In this document: piece after piece, positions 40,331-51,400 of the stretch
Layout of the letters: the number at the start of each line of letters is the position of its first letter
How positions within the stretch are numbered: the stretch's first letter is position 1
Translations under genes and position numbers: made by a program
Notes under the pieces: generated by a model
Told to the model about the DNA's origin: nothing
Databases searched by the model: none
What the model saw: only the letters and a program-made list of their open reading frames with translations
Assembly (NCBI RefSeq): GCF_037265215.1
Contig: NZ_CP147737.1
Location: 868,001 to 932,000, forward strand
DNA length: 64,000 nucleotides
Source: Xenorhabdus griffiniae
GTDB lineage: Bacteria; Pseudomonadota; Gammaproteobacteria; Enterobacterales; Enterobacteriaceae
Direction: 5' to 3'

Positions 40331-40367
40331 ATAGGTAAAATCTATTATAACAATTGGTATTTTATCC
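40331..40367. promoter_or_regulatory. Candidate OxyR binding site upstream of the peroxiredoxin gene
   Basis: ATAGGTAAAATCTAT (40331-40345) fits the OxyR half-element ATAGnTnnnAnCTAT at every fixed base. After a 7-base spacer a second, much weaker element (ATTGGTATTTTATCC) follows in the expected phase. It is about 75-110 bp upstream of the ATG, a position suited to activation by OxyR. Confidence 0.5.
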
Positions 40368-40442
40368 TTTATTGCTATAACCTAATTCCTTATGCTGTAA
40401 CCCGTTTTTACATAACACCTTTTAAAATCACAGGAGTCAATT

Positions 40443-41045
40443 ATGGTTTTAGTAACCCGCCAAGCCCCTGACTTTACAGCTGCCGCAGTTCTCGGTAACG
40501 GTGAAATTGTTAATAACTTCAATCTGAAAAAACACCTGAATGGCCGTGCTGCTGTTATTTTCTTCTGGCCAATGGATTTCACTTTCGTTTGCCCTTCTGA
40601 GCTGATTGCTTTCGATCATCGCTATGAAGAATTCCAGAAACGTGGGGTTGAAGTTGTTGGTGTCTCCTTCGATTCTGAATTCGTTCACAACGCATGGCGT
40701 AAAACTCCAATCAGCGAAGGTGGCATTGGCGAAGTCAAATATCCAATGGTTGCTGACATCAAACGTGACATCATGAAAGCTTACGGCATTGAGCACCCAG
40801 AAGCAGGTGTTGCTCTGCGTGGTTCTTTCTTGATTGACAAAAATGGCGTTGTACGTCACCAAGTCGTTAACGATCTGCCACTGGGCCGTAACATCGATGA
40901 AATGCTGCGTATGGTTGACGCTCTGCAATTCCATGAAGAGCACGGCGAAGTTTGCCCTGCACAATGGGAAAAAGGCCAGGAAGGTATGGGCGCTTCACCG
41001 GAAGGCGTAGCAAAATACCTGACCAAAAACGCTGACAAGCTGTAA
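40443..41045 (+). CDS. Typical 2-Cys peroxiredoxin (AhpC/TSA family, Prx1-like)
   Basis: A 200-residue thiol peroxidase that reduces hydrogen peroxide and organic peroxides. The peroxidatic Cys50 lies in DFTFVCPSELIAF and the resolving Cys171 in HGEVCPAQW, the typical 2-Cys pattern. The C-terminal YL-type helix (GVAKYLTKNADKL) is present. The sequence is of the Prx1 type found in Yersinia and relatives rather than the E. coli AhpC paired with AhpF; no ahpF is nearby, so thioredoxin is the probable reductant. CAGGAG precedes the ATG. An OxyR-like element lies upstream and a strong terminator follows. Confidence 0.93.
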   Translation: MVLVTRQAPDFTAAAVLGNGEIVNNFNLKKHLNGRAAVIFFWPMDFTFVCPSELIAFDHRYEEFQKRGVEVVGVSFDSEFVHNAWRKTPISEGGIGEVKYPMVADIKRDIMKAYGIEHPEAGVALRGSFLIDKNGVVRHQVVNDLPLGRNIDEMLRMVDALQFHEEHGEVCPAQWEKGQEGMGASPEGVAKYLTKNADKL

Positions 41046-41093
41046 TCCCGTTAGGATTCAACCTGTTCATAACCTTACGTTATGAAGCATTCC

Positions 41094-41122
41094 AAACCAG
41101 CCGCTCAATCGGCTGGTTTTTT
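41094..41122 (+). terminator. Intrinsic terminator of the peroxiredoxin gene
   Basis: AACCAGCCG pairs with CGGCTGGTT over 9 bp with a 6-base loop, and the stem ends in a run of six T. It begins 49 bp after the stop. Confidence 0.93.
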
Positions 41123-41230
41123 ACTTTCCAAAATCCTGAGCTTTCGATAAGGTAAATTACTTATTAGCAACAAAAGCACCACAAATACCCAAATCAATTA
41201 ACAGTTGACCTATCCTCAGGAGAACAACAC

Positions 41231-42991
41231 ATGTTCAAGGCATGGAAAATACCACTTATCGCTGTATCCCTGCTCATTTCTACTCCTCTTTATTCTGCCA
41301 CTGAGCCTGCGGTTGAAGCTAAACAAGGCATGGTTGTCAGCTCACAGCGCCTTGCTTCACAAGCTGGCATAGATATTCTCAAAATGGGTGGTAACGCCAT
41401 TGATGCTGCTGTTGCCGTTGGATATGCCCAAGCCGTGGTTAATCCCTGTTGTGGCAACATTGGCGGTGGTGGCTTTATGACCATCCATCTCGCTAATGGA
41501 AAAGATACTTTCATCAATTTCCGTGAAACAGCCCCTGCCGCGGCTAACGCTGATATGTATCTGGATAAAGATGGAAAAGTGATCAAAGGTGCCAGCCTGT
41601 ATGGTTATAACGCGATTGCTGTACCAGGCACAGTGATGGGATTTGAAGCGGCACTGAAAAAGTACGGCACTTTAACCCGCGAACAAGTCATGGCACCCGC
41701 TATCAAGCTGGCGCGCGAAGGCTATATACTGACCCGTGGCGATACCGATATTTTGGATACCACAGTCAAGCGTTTCGCCCAAGATCCAGAAGCTGCCCGT
41801 ATTTTCCTGCGTAAAGATGGTACGCCATTCAAACCAGGGGACAGGCTCATCCAAACCGATTTAGCCAACACGCTGGAAATGATTGCCAAACAGGGACCTG
41901 ATGCTTTTTATCACGGCAAAATTCCCCAATTAGTTGCACAAGCATCAAAAAAAGCAGGCGGAATTATTACCGCAGCCGATTTCGCCAATTATCACATCAC
42001 AGAAACGACGCCTGTTACCTGTAGTTACCGAGGCTACAAGTTTATCTCTTCTCCACCTCCCAGCTCTGGCGGGGTGACGTTATGCGAGATATTAAACATC
42101 GTTGAAGGCTATGATCTTAAGTCTATGGGATTCAACTCTGCTGCTTATATTCATACATTGACAGAAGCCATGCGCCACGCCTATATGGATAGAAATACCT
42201 ATTTGGGCGATCCGGCATTTATCAACAACCCACTTGATCGACTGTTGAGTAAAAGTTACGCCGAATCGATCAGAAAAGAGATTCAACCAAATAAAGCCAC
42301 TCCATCGGTAAATATTCAGCCAGGCATTGGTCCCCATGAAAAACCGGAAACTACCCACTATTCCGTGGTAGATAAAGAAGGAAACGCAGTATCAACAACT
42401 TACACCATCAATGGACGCTTTGGTGCTGGCGTCATTGCCCCAGGAACAGGCTTTTTCCTCAACGATGAGATGGATGACTTTACAACTAAAGTCGGTGAGA
42501 AAAACCTGTATGGGCTAGTACAAGGTGCAACCAACTCAATCGCCCCTGGTAAGCGCCCACTATCATCAATGAGCCCAACACTTGTGACCAAAGATAATAA
42601 AATCTTCCTGGTGTTAGGTTCTCCAGGAGGCTCACGCATTATCTCCATCACTTTACAAACTGCGCTAAATATCATCGAATTCAACATGCCACCACAAGAA
42701 GCCGTCAATAGTCCACGGTTCCACCACCAATGGCTACCTGACGAAGTCTATTATGAGCAACGTGGTTTGTCGAAAGACACCCTAAACTTACTGGAAAAAA
42801 TGGGCTACAAAATGGTGAAACAGACACCTTGGGGAGCAACAGAATTAATTATGATTGGATTACCGGGTGCTGCTGGGGTGACTCCACAATCATCAGGCAA
42901 TGATTCTGCCGTATCAGGTGTTGTCCGTGAAGGTTACATCTATGGTGCCAACGATGCACGACGACCTGCCGGTGCCGCTATTGGTTATTAA
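41231..42991 (+). CDS. ggt: Gamma-glutamyltranspeptidase
   Basis: A 586-residue periplasmic enzyme that cleaves the gamma-glutamyl bond of glutathione. A signal peptide (IPLIAVSLLISTPLYSA) is followed by the large subunit with GGNAIDAAVAVGYAQAVVNP and GNIGGGGFM. Self-cleavage is expected before Thr374 in ETTHYSVVDKEGNAVSTTY, which then acts as nucleophile. GSPGGSRIISITLQ forms part of the glutamyl site. AGGAGAACAACAC precedes the ATG. Single gene with its own hairpin; in E. coli ggt is elsewhere, so it replaces malZ/proY at this site. Confidence 0.96.
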   Translation: MFKAWKIPLIAVSLLISTPLYSATEPAVEAKQGMVVSSQRLASQAGIDILKMGGNAIDAAVAVGYAQAVVNPCCGNIGGGGFMTIHLANGKDTFINFRETAPAAANADMYLDKDGKVIKGASLYGYNAIAVPGTVMGFEAALKKYGTLTREQVMAPAIKLAREGYILTRGDTDILDTTVKRFAQDPEAARIFLRKDGTPFKPGDRLIQTDLANTLEMIAKQGPDAFYHGKIPQLVAQASKKAGGIITAADFANYHITETTPVTCSYRGYKFISSPPPSSGGVTLCEILNIVEGYDLKSMGFNSAAYIHTLTEAMRHAYMDRNTYLGDPAFINNPLDRLLSKSYAESIRKEIQPNKATPSVNIQPGIGPHEKPETTHYSVVDKEGNAVSTTYTINGRFGAGVIAPGTGFFLNDEMDDFTTKVGEKNLYGLVQGATNSIAPGKRPLSSMSPTLVTKDNKIFLVLGSPGGSRIISITLQTALNIIEFNMPPQEAVNSPRFHHQWLPDEVYYEQRGLSKDTLNLLEKMGYKMVKQTPWGATELIMIGLPGAAGVTPQSSGNDSAVSGVVREGYIYGANDARRPAGAAIGY

Positions 42992-43011
42992 TCCAGCATA
43001 AATCAACAAAA

Positions 43012-43042
43012 AAAGGTGGGCTGTTTTCAGCAGCGCACCTTT
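43012..43042. terminator. Hairpin between convergent ggt and brnQ
   Basis: AAAGGTG pairs with CACCTTT (7 bp), with inner arms GCTG / CAGC. A-rich sequence on the left and T on the right suggest function in both directions. Confidence 0.6.
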
Positions 43043-43092
43043 ATCATCTTATAACATCACTTATCCATGTTTATCATGAACAGACTTTATTC

Positions 43093-44433
43093 CTACTTTT
43101 CTTCAGTCTGCACTTCATACTTTGGGAGCTTTACGCCTCCTACGACGCGGTCATAAATAGCGCACACAGCAACCGTCAGTAAGGTAGGCAGCAACCAAGC
43201 CAAACCTTGATCCGCTAATGGCAGATGCTTCGCCCACTCAGGCAGTAAATGGGACAGATACTCAGAAGCTTTTATTGCATCCAAGATCCCAAACAGCAAA
43301 CTGACAGACATGGCCGGAGCCAAAATGCGGATGAAGTTATTCCACCAACGGATTGTAAAGCTCAACAATATCAGCGCGATACAGGGTGGATAAATGGCCG
43401 TCAGCACTGGAATTGAGATCTTAATCAAATGGCTTAAGCCCACGTTAGAAACCAGCATGGAGAATGTGCCTAAGATCAGTACCAGAGCACGGTAGGACAA
43501 TGGCAAATAACGGCTGAAAAATTCAGAGCAAGCACAAGTCAAACCGACAGCAGTCACCATACAAGCAATGAAAATCAGTAACGCGAGGAAGAAGCTACCG
43601 TAGTTACCAAAAATATTTTGGACATAGGCGTGCAAAATCACAGCACCATTATCTGCGGTAGGCACTAATGTGCCACTACCTTCCCCAAGCTTAAACAAAG
43701 AGAGGTACACCAGTGTCAGGCCAAGACCAGCAATCAAGCCAGCCCACATTGCATAGCGCGTCAACAGGGAAGAAGCCTCAACCCCTCTGGAACGGGCTGC
43801 ATTGACAATAACAATACCGAATACCATTGCAGCCAGTGTATCCATTGTCAAATAGCCATTGACAAAGCCATTTGAGAACGGAATTTCCCGATAACTTTCA
43901 ATAGCAGGAACAGGGCCACCTGCCGGCCACAATACCGCCGCAATTCCCAAAATGGCTAATGCTACGATTTTGATTGGAGCCAATATGTGGCCAACACTAT
44001 CCAGTAGTTTGCCCGGATATAATGAAATCAGCACCACGAGTGCAAAATAGATCACACTATAAATAAATAGAGGAAGATCACCTGTTCCGGTAAGTGGAGC
44101 AATACCCAATTCAAAAGAAACTGTTGCAGTTCTGGGGGTAGCAAACAGAGGACCGACAGCTAAATAGCAGACAGTTGCCAGAATCAGGCCCGCAGTTTTT
44201 CCAATCGGCGCACTCAGTGCTTCAATGCCTCCACCCACTTTTGCCAACGCAATGACAGTAATGACTGGCAAGCCAACAGCGGTTAGCAAAAAGCCGGCTG
44301 CTGAGATCCAAACGTTCTCTCCTGCCTGCAAGCCAACCATAGGCGGAAAAATAATATTTCCCGCACCAACAAACAAGGCAAAGGTCATAAAACCTAATGC
44401 CCAAATATCCTTAGATGATAAACGGTATGCCAT
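43093..44433 (-). CDS. brnQ: Branched-chain amino acid transport system II carrier protein
   Basis: A 446-residue, 12-helix symporter for leucine, isoleucine and valine. The start at 44433 ([21 protein letters not shown]) matches E. coli BrnQ; an upstream ATG at 44553 would add 40 unrelated residues. Conserved segments are [58 protein letters not shown] and [16 protein letters not shown]. It lies downstream of phoBR in the same direction, as in E. coli, but with a 356-bp gap. Confidence 0.95.
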   Translation of the reverse strand: MAYRLSSKDIWALGFMTFALFVGAGNIIFPPMVGLQAGENVWISAAGFLLTAVGLPVITVIALAKVGGGIEALSAPIGKTAGLILATVCYLAVGPLFATPRTATVSFELGIAPLTGTGDLPLFIYSVIYFALVVLISLYPGKLLDSVGHILAPIKIVALAILGIAAVLWPAGGPVPAIESYREIPFSNGFVNGYLTMDTLAAMVFGIVIVNAARSRGVEASSLLTRYAMWAGLIAGLGLTLVYLSLFKLGEGSGTLVPTADNGAVILHAYVQNIFGNYGSFFLALLIFIACMVTAVGLTCACSEFFSRYLPLSYRALVLILGTFSMLVSNVGLSHLIKISIPVLTAIYPPCIALILLSFTIRWWNNFIRILAPAMSVSLLFGILDAIKASEYLSHLLPEWAKHLPLADQGLAWLLPTLLTVAVCAIYDRVVGGVKLPKYEVQTEEK

Positions 44434-44789
44434 AATGATTGTTAATGTATTATTGTCAAAAGAGATGCATCTGCGACAGTAGCTATCGCAAGTACTTGAA
44501 TTTTCACTGGCGAAACCGGATTCTGATTTAACAATCAGTGATCTGCATGACACTCACTGATAGCCGTAAGCTACAGAATAATAGTAATAATAACAGCTAG
44601 AATCGCCAACAACTGCTCCCAAGTAAAACTTTTATAGCGCTAAAAGGCAAGCGGTAAACCAAAAACCAGAACAATATTCTGAACTGTTTTTTAAAATCAG
44701 TTATTATTGTTATCTATCATTGAATACACACTATATGATTTGTGCATTTTTTTATTCGTGCGTGTTTTTTGCTCACATCTGCCAATAAA
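44434..44789. other. Gap between phoR and brnQ
   Basis: 356 bp of AT-rich DNA. It should contain the brnQ promoter and the end of the phoBR transcript. I see no gene, no strong hairpin and none of the window's repeat classes here. Confidence 0.5.
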
Positions 44790-46100
44790 TCATTTTGGCA
44801 TAAAACTATTTTTGGTAGAAACAATAAGCTGAGACGCTAATAAAAAACTAAAGACTGAACCCTTTCCTAAAGTGCTCTCAATATCGAGATGGGTATTGTA
44901 GTGATGCAATGCATGTTTCACTATCGCCAAACCTAACCCATTCCCCCCCGTCTGACGCGAACGGGCGCGATCAACGCGATAAAAACGCTCAGTCAGGCGT
45001 GGCAAATGCTCCGCACTAATCCCACCCCCATTGTCTTTCACTGTGAACAACGCACCTTGGGAAACATTTCGCCAACTCACCTCAATCCTTGTGCCCGGAG
45101 AAGTATGTCTAATGGCATTATAAACCAGGTTGGACATTGCACTGCCCAGCTGCTCTTCATTACCAAACACTTTCAGATTTTCATCAATATCAAACACAAT
45201 ATCGTACTGCTCATTTCCCAAGGCCAACACCTCCCGTTGCAATATCTTCAACAGGTTGGGAACATCCACAACTTCATTCATGTCCACTTGCGCCCCTCCT
45301 TCAATTTTGGAAAGATGCAGCAGTTGTTGCACCAAACCATCCATCCTTCGTATTTGTTCCCGCATCGTACCGATAACCTTTTGGTTCACCTTATTGTCGA
45401 ACGCCTGATCTTCCATCATTTCCAGATAACCTTGCAGGACAGTGAGGGGGGTTTTGAGTTCATGATTTACATTGGCAAAAAAATCCCGTCTGGCATTTTC
45501 CAACTGCCGTTTTTGGGTGATATCACGCGCGACCATCAATAATTGCTTCTCAGAATAAGGCATAATGCGGAACTCCATCATATTGCCATTATTCAATTCG
45601 ATGGACAGAGGGTGGGAAAAATCATTCGCGGTAATATAACGGCTAAAATCAGGGTAGCGAAGCAAGTTGAAAATATGCTGACCATTATCCTCAGGCCAGC
45701 GGAACCCAAGTAAATGTTGTGCCAGGCGATTACACCAAAAAATATTGCCTTCCGTAGTCATGATCACAATAGCATCCGGCAATGATTCCGCCCCACTACG
45801 AAAGCGTTTGATGAGTAATGCGAGTTCACGACGTCGTTTGCGATTGCGTTGTTGCAACTGATAAATACCATAAAAGATAGGTTCCCAGCCGCCACGACCG
45901 GCTGGCGGTAACATATTGCGATCCAACCATAACCAATCGGATAATTTCAGCAAATTATAGCCATGCCATACCAAAGCCAAAAATAGTGCGATAACCAGCA
46001 GCCATGCCAAGTGACCGATAAAAAGAGACAAAATGACAGCGGGCAAGCAAAAAAGCACAAGCCCCCATACCAACTTTTTCCAAGATAAACGCTCAAGCAC
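44790..46100 (-). CDS. phoR: Phosphate regulon sensor histidine kinase PhoR
   Basis: A 436-residue membrane kinase that phosphorylates PhoB when phosphate is scarce. Two N-terminal helices ([35 protein letters not shown]) are followed by a PAS domain ([20 protein letters not shown]), the H-box [21 protein letters not shown], and the ATPase with [21 protein letters not shown] and [13 protein letters not shown]. The layout and length fit E. coli PhoR. It starts 19 bp after the phoB stop. Confidence 0.96.
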   Translation of the reverse strand: MLERLSWKKLVWGLVLFCLPAVILSLFIGHLAWLLVIALFLALVWHGYNLLKLSDWLWLDRNMLPPAGRGGWEPIFYGIYQLQQRNRKRRRELALLIKRFRSGAESLPDAIVIMTTEGNIFWCNRLAQHLLGFRWPEDNGQHIFNLLRYPDFSRYITANDFSHPLSIELNNGNMMEFRIMPYSEKQLLMVARDITQKRQLENARRDFFANVNHELKTPLTVLQGYLEMMEDQAFDNKVNQKVIGTMREQIRRMDGLVQQLLHLSKIEGGAQVDMNEVVDVPNLLKILQREVLALGNEQYDIVFDIDENLKVFGNEEQLGSAMSNLVYNAIRHTSPGTRIEVSWRNVSQGALFTVKDNGGGISAEHLPRLTERFYRVDRARSRQTGGNGLGLAIVKHALHHYNTHLDIESTLGKGSVFSFLLASQLIVSTKNSFMPK

Positions 46101-46119
46101 GCGACTTTACTCCAAACAG

Positions 46120-46809
46120 TCAATAGCGGGTAGAAAAGCGATAACCTGCACCACGCACCGTCTGCACCATCCTGGCGTGATCCCCTATCTCCAACGCCTT
46201 ACGCAAGCGTCGAATATGTACATCAACCGTACGATCTTCCACATAAACATTTGTTCCCCATACATAGTTGAGTAACTGTTCACGACTATAAACACGCTCA
46301 GGATGAGTCATAAAAAAGTGGAGAAGTTTGAATTCAGTTGGCCCCATTTCCAAATCTTGTCCATGACTGGAAACACGGTGGGATGATGGATCCAAAACCA
46401 ATCCATCCATATCAATAGTGTCTTCCAACTCTATAGGTGAAATGCGACGCAAAACAGCCTTAACCCTGGCAATCAATTCCTTAGGTGAAAAAGGTTTCGT
46501 GATATAGTCATCCGCACCGACATCTAAACCACGTACCCGATCTTCTTCGTCCACCCGAGCTGTGACCATAATGACAGGGATCGCCTTAGCGTTATTATCC
46601 CGCTTCATTTGCCGGATAAGTTGTATCCCTGAACCGCCTGGCAACATCCAGTCCAATAATACCAAATCAGGATAAGGCTCAGACAAACGTCTTATTGCTG
46701 TATCGTAATCTTCGGCTTCAATGGCTTCATAACCGTTCTGTTCCAGTGCAAAACAAACCATTTCACGAATCGGTACTTCATCTTCAACGACCAAAATGCG
46801 TTTAACCAT
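46120..46809 (-). CDS. phoB: Phosphate regulon response regulator PhoB
   Basis: A 229-residue OmpR-type regulator. The receiver domain has ILVVEDE, the phosphorylated Asp in [13 protein letters not shown], and [18 protein letters not shown]. The winged-helix domain has [25 protein letters not shown] and [20 protein letters not shown]. The start at 46809 ([11 protein letters not shown]) matches E. coli; the frame upstream is not used. A Pho box lies 140-175 bp upstream, beyond a type B repeat, implying autoregulation with a repeat-bearing 5' leader. Divergent from sbcD. Confidence 0.97.
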   Translation of the reverse strand: MVKRILVVEDEVPIREMVCFALEQNGYEAIEAEDYDTAIRRLSEPYPDLVLLDWMLPGGSGIQLIRQMKRDNNAKAIPVIMVTARVDEEDRVRGLDVGADDYITKPFSPKELIARVKAVLRRISPIELEDTIDMDGLVLDPSSHRVSSHGQDLEMGPTEFKLLHFFMTHPERVYSREQLLNYVWGTNVYVEDRTVDVHIRRLRKALEIGDHARMVQTVRGAGYRFSTRY

Positions 46810-46835
46810 GGTTAATTCCGTTAATATCATTAAAG

Positions 46836-46933
46836 CTAAATAGGTTTTCATACTACTGAAAGTATCAGATGCTGGAGTTCCTTACCCCCGCGCAGGGTAA
46901 GGAATACTCCTATCATTTCGAAACGCTATTTAG
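46836..46933. repeat. Type B palindromic repeat in the phoB leader
   Basis: 98 bp with ends CTAAATAGG...CGCTATTTAG, central TTACCCCCGCGCAGGGTAA hairpin and the usual TACTGAAAGTATCAGATG block. It lies 26 bp upstream of the phoB ATG and 17 bp downstream of the Pho box. Confidence 0.85.
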
Positions 46934-46950
46934 TGACTTTTACTGCAAAT

Positions 46951-46984
46951 CATTATGAGTCAATTTTATGACACTTTTATGAAA
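46951..46984 (-). promoter_or_regulatory. Pho box upstream of phoB
   Basis: On the minus strand three 11-bp direct repeats run TTTCATAAAAG, TGTCATAAAAT, TGACTCATAAT. This matches the PhoB-binding consensus (CTGTCATA-A/T-A-A/T) and closely resembles the E. coli phoB promoter. Confidence 0.85.
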
Positions 46985-47180
46985 CTCCTTACTTCTCAAT
47001 TAACAAGATACAAACTGGTTCCCAAAGAAAATCTTGCTTTTTGTTATATTTCACTATGGATGCGAAGCAGCTCGAAAATTCAGTAAAGGAAATCGAATTG
47101 CACAAGACATCCCTCACACTGCCATTATAATTAGCACCTGCAACAGATAAGAAAAACATTCAGGCAACGGCGGGAAAATC
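46985..47180. other. Intergenic promoter region of sbcD
   Basis: 196 bp between the Pho box and sbcD. It should carry the sbcDC promoter facing right; no specific regulator site was recognised. Confidence 0.4.
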
Positions 47181-48398
47181 ATGCGAATTATTCACACATC
47201 TGACTGGCATCTTGGCCAATATTTCTTTACTAAAAGCCGTGCCGCTGAACATAAACACTTTTTACAATGGTTGATTGAAAACATCGTGCAGCATCAGGTT
47301 GACGCATTGATTATTGCCGGCGATATTTTTGATACCGGTTCTCCTCCCAGCTATGCACGTGAACTTTATAACCAATTTATTGTGGCACTACAGCCCACAG
47401 GCTGCCAACTTGTCATTCTCGGTGGAAACCATGATTCCGTCGCCACACTCAATGAATCTAAATCCCTGCTTTCTTACCTGAATACCACTGTTATTACCCA
47501 TGCTGAACCCGAAGATATAACACAGCAGATAAAGATCCTGAATAACAGAAAGGGTCATGCAGGAGCGATCCTCTGTGCCATTCCCTACCTGCGTCCACGG
47601 GATATTATCACCAGCCAAGCGGGGCAATCAGGCGCTCAAAAACAGCAGGCCCTACAGGATGCCATCACCAAACACTACCATAGTCTCTACCAGCAAGCCT
47701 GTGCATTACGGGAACAGCTCGGCCAGCCATTACCGATTATTGCCACTGGTCACCTCACTACGGTGGGGGCTTCCACAACAGATTCCGTTCGCGATATTTA
47801 CATTGGCACATTAGAAGCCTTCCCCGCACAATCATTTCCGCCTGCTGACTATATTGCCCTGGGGCATATCCATCGCCCGCAACTCATTGGTAAATCAGAG
47901 CATATCCGCTACAGCGGTTCCCCTATTCCACTCAGTTTTGATGAAGTGGGACAGGAGAAAAGCGTCTGCTTAGTGGACTTTAAATCAGGAAGACTTGATA
48001 ACATCACACTGTTACCGATCCCGCATTATCAGCCAATGCAACTTATTCGTGGTAATTTGAAACAAATCGAAGAGCAATTACACTCTTTTAGGGAATATCA
48101 AGGAGAACGTCCGGTTTGGCTGGATATTGAAGTCGCAACTCAAGATTATCTGCCCGATATCCAAAAACGCATTCAGGCCCTAAGTGAAAGCCTGCCTGTT
48201 GAGATTATCTTGCTACGCCGTAGCAAAAACACTCGCCAACTGTCGCTGTCTGCACAAAATAAAGAAACCCTTACTGAACTGAGCGTCAATGAGGTCTTTG
48301 AACGTCGTTTAGCACTGGCAGAAATCGACGATCCCGCGCAAAAACAACGCCTAACCACCCTGTTTAAACAAACGCTGGATGATATTTCTCAGCAATAA
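47181..48398 (+). CDS. sbcD: Exonuclease SbcD (Mre11-like subunit)
   Basis: A 405-residue metallophosphatase-fold nuclease that, with SbcC, cuts DNA hairpins and protein-blocked ends. Phosphoesterase motifs in order are HTSDWHLGQYFFTKSR, IIAGDIFDTGSP, LGGNHDSVATLNESK, ATGHLT and ALGHIHRPQ. The C-terminal domain (GERPVWLDIEV) follows the E. coli pattern. sbcC starts 17 bp after its stop. Divergent from phoB as in E. coli. Confidence 0.95.
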   Translation: MRIIHTSDWHLGQYFFTKSRAAEHKHFLQWLIENIVQHQVDALIIAGDIFDTGSPPSYARELYNQFIVALQPTGCQLVILGGNHDSVATLNESKSLLSYLNTTVITHAEPEDITQQIKILNNRKGHAGAILCAIPYLRPRDIITSQAGQSGAQKQQALQDAITKHYHSLYQQACALREQLGQPLPIIATGHLTTVGASTTDSVRDIYIGTLEAFPAQSFPPADYIALGHIHRPQLIGKSEHIRYSGSPIPLSFDEVGQEKSVCLVDFKSGRLDNITLLPIPHYQPMQLIRGNLKQIEEQLHSFREYQGERPVWLDIEVATQDYLPDIQKRIQALSESLPVEIILLRRSKNTRQLSLSAQNKETLTELSVNEVFERRLALAEIDDPAQKQRLTTLFKQTLDDISQQ

Positions 48399-48415
48399 CT
48401 TGAAGAGAACACGCC

Positions 48416-51400
48416 ATGAAAATTCTTAGCTTACGGCTGAAAAATATCAATTCCCTGCAAGGTGAATGGAAAATAGACTTTACGGCAGAACCCTTTTCCA
48501 GTAATGGATTGTTTGCCATTACCGGCCCAACAGGTGCAGGAAAAACCTCCTTATTGGATGCTATTTGTCTCGCCCTTTATCATGAAACACCAAGGCTCAA
48601 CACCATTTCAGCCTCACAAAATGAGCTAATGACCCGTCATACCGCAGAGTGCCTTGCTGAAGTAGAATTTGAAGTCAAAGGCATTGTCTATCGGGCATTT
48701 TGGAGTCAGCGTCGTGCTCGCAACCAGGCAAATGGCAAACTCCAACCCCCAAAAGGAGAATTGGCCCTCAAAAAAGGGGGAAAAATCCTGGCTGATAAAA
48801 TTCCAGAGAAAAAAGAAAAAATTGCCGAAATAACTGGACTGGATTTTAGCCGTTTTACTAAATCCATACTTTTGTCACAGGGAAACTTTGCCGCATTTTT
48901 AAATGCACAGGATAAAGACAGGGCCGATCTACTGGAAGAGCTAACCGGTACAGAAATTTACGGCATTCTTTCCCAGGAAATTTATCAACGCCATAAAGAG
49001 GCACAATCTGAACTGAATATCCAACAGGCCAAAGCCTCTTCCATTGAATTACTCACACCAGAACAACAACAGGCATACCAAAACCAGCAACAACAACTTA
49101 TTGCAGAAGAAACCCAACTCAGCCAACACATGAAGGCATTACAAACTGCCGATCAGTGGTTGTTGCGCCGGAATGAATTACAGCAATCACTGCTCAACAA
49201 TGCTTCACTTTTGCAACAAACTGAGCAAGCTATTCAAGAAGCACAACCTCAGTTACAACAGCTAGCAGCCAGCGAGCCAGCAGAAAAAATTCGTTCATTG
49301 TGGGATGCACAAAACCGAGCTATTCATGAAAAACAGCGGCTCACGGAGCAACGCACTAAAATAGAACATGAACGCCGGCAACAACTGGCAATGTTACAAC
49401 CTGCCGAACAACAACTAACACTGCTGGAAAAAAAGCGGGAAGAGCACCAACAGCATCAAAATCAACAAGAAAAGCTCATCTCAGAGCAGATTATGCCGCT
49501 CGATCATAAAATTGATATTCAATCCAAAGATCTACTGAAACTTAGGCAAGAGATCGCAGAACAAGAGCGCGATCGCACAGAGATTTTATCCCAATACCAA
49601 GCTACACAGGATCGAACGCTAACCTTAAATCGTGAACAAAAGGCATTGAATTCCTACTATGAACAGCATCCTTATTACTGCAATTTGGACAGCAAACTGC
49701 CCGAATGGAAACAACTATTCACTCGCCAAAAAGAGCGACAAGAAAAAATAAATCAGCTTACTCAAAACACCCAACAAATTACCTCAGAGCTTGCTCATAC
49801 AACCCATTATTTACATACCTTGAATGCAGAATTAGCCAAACAACAAGAACAGAGCCGAACACTGCATAACAACCTTGCCGCTGCTGCAAACCAACTCACA
49901 ACTTTGCAGCAAGAGCATCCATTGGAACAATTGCAGAAAAATTTAGAAAATTATCAGAAACAATTGGTATCACAAAACCAACTGGAGATTTTGCTTCCGC
50001 AGAGCCAGCAGTTACAAACCGCGCTCTCAGCCGATCAAAACCAATTAAACCAATCTCAAGCATGGGTAAAAGCCTTACCTGATCAGATCGCAATCCTCAA
50101 TCAACAGTTGGCAGATAAGCAGCAACATTATGACGATCTCAACAATCGAATTCGTTTGGAACAACGGATAGTCAGCCTGGAAAAAGAACGGGCACAATTA
50201 AAAGAAGGGGAATCTTGCCCACTTTGTGGTTCAACTCACCATCCTTTAATCAACGAATACCAGGATATTGCCTTACCACATTCAGAAGCGCGCCTGAGAA
50301 CCTTGCGCCAACAGATTGATCAACTGCAAGAAAAGCGTACAGCCCTACAGCAGAAGCATCAGCTTCAACAACAACATAGTGAGCAATTGCAGCAAAATAT
50401 TGCACAATACAATGCTAAATTAACAGAATTAGTTAAACAGTGGGAATACCATTGCCAGCAGTTGCAAGCTACCGAATTACCGATGGAGGCAGAGGCGGTT
50501 AATCACTTTATCAGTCAGCGACAATCTGCTTATCACCAATACCAAGCTCAACAAGAAGCACTTTCACAGGCAGAGAAAAACTATCAAGCAGCCGAAAAAG
50601 CACTTGCTGCTAACCGAGAACACTACCAATCTTGTGAAAAAAATATTGAATTGGAAAAATTCAAACAGGATTCAGCCCAAAAACAATTAGCAGAAAAGAC
50701 GGCAGAAGCTCAACAACTAGAGGCTGACTACGCGACGACAGCACAACAATTAAATACGCAATTACAGCCGACACCATTCATACTTCCTGCCCCTGATGAA
50801 ACAGAAAACTGGCTACAACAGCGTGAACAAGAATTAAAAAACTACCACGATTCACGGGAGAAATTGCTACAACTACAAAAAGAACAAGCAGCCTTGCAAA
50901 GCAAACTGGGTGAACTAGACAAACAAAAAAATAAGCTTTCCACTCATCTCCATGCTTTGAATGAACAGCAACAACAACAAATGCAGTTATTGGAACAAAC
51001 ACGTCAGGAACGCCATCATTTATTTGGCGAACAATCTATTATTACCGTTCGTCAGGCTTTGCAACAAAAAACCCATGAGTTGGAAGACATCTACAAACAG
51101 GCCGTTTTCCATCTGCAAACACTGCAAAACAAAATGAGCCAACTAATCGGTGCCGCCAGTGAAATAGAAAAAAGCCACACCACCGCCGAAGCAAACTACA
51201 AACTTGCTGTCAGCCATTTCCAGACAGGCTTAGAACAACAAGGCTTTCCTGATCAATCATCCTTTGAACATGCCTTGTTAGAACCGGAACAGCGGGAAAA
51301 GTTACAACAATTACAAGAAAAACTTGAACAACAACAATTGCAAGCCAAAACACGCCATCATGAATCAGAAGTGGCCTTACAACGACATACGGAAACACAG

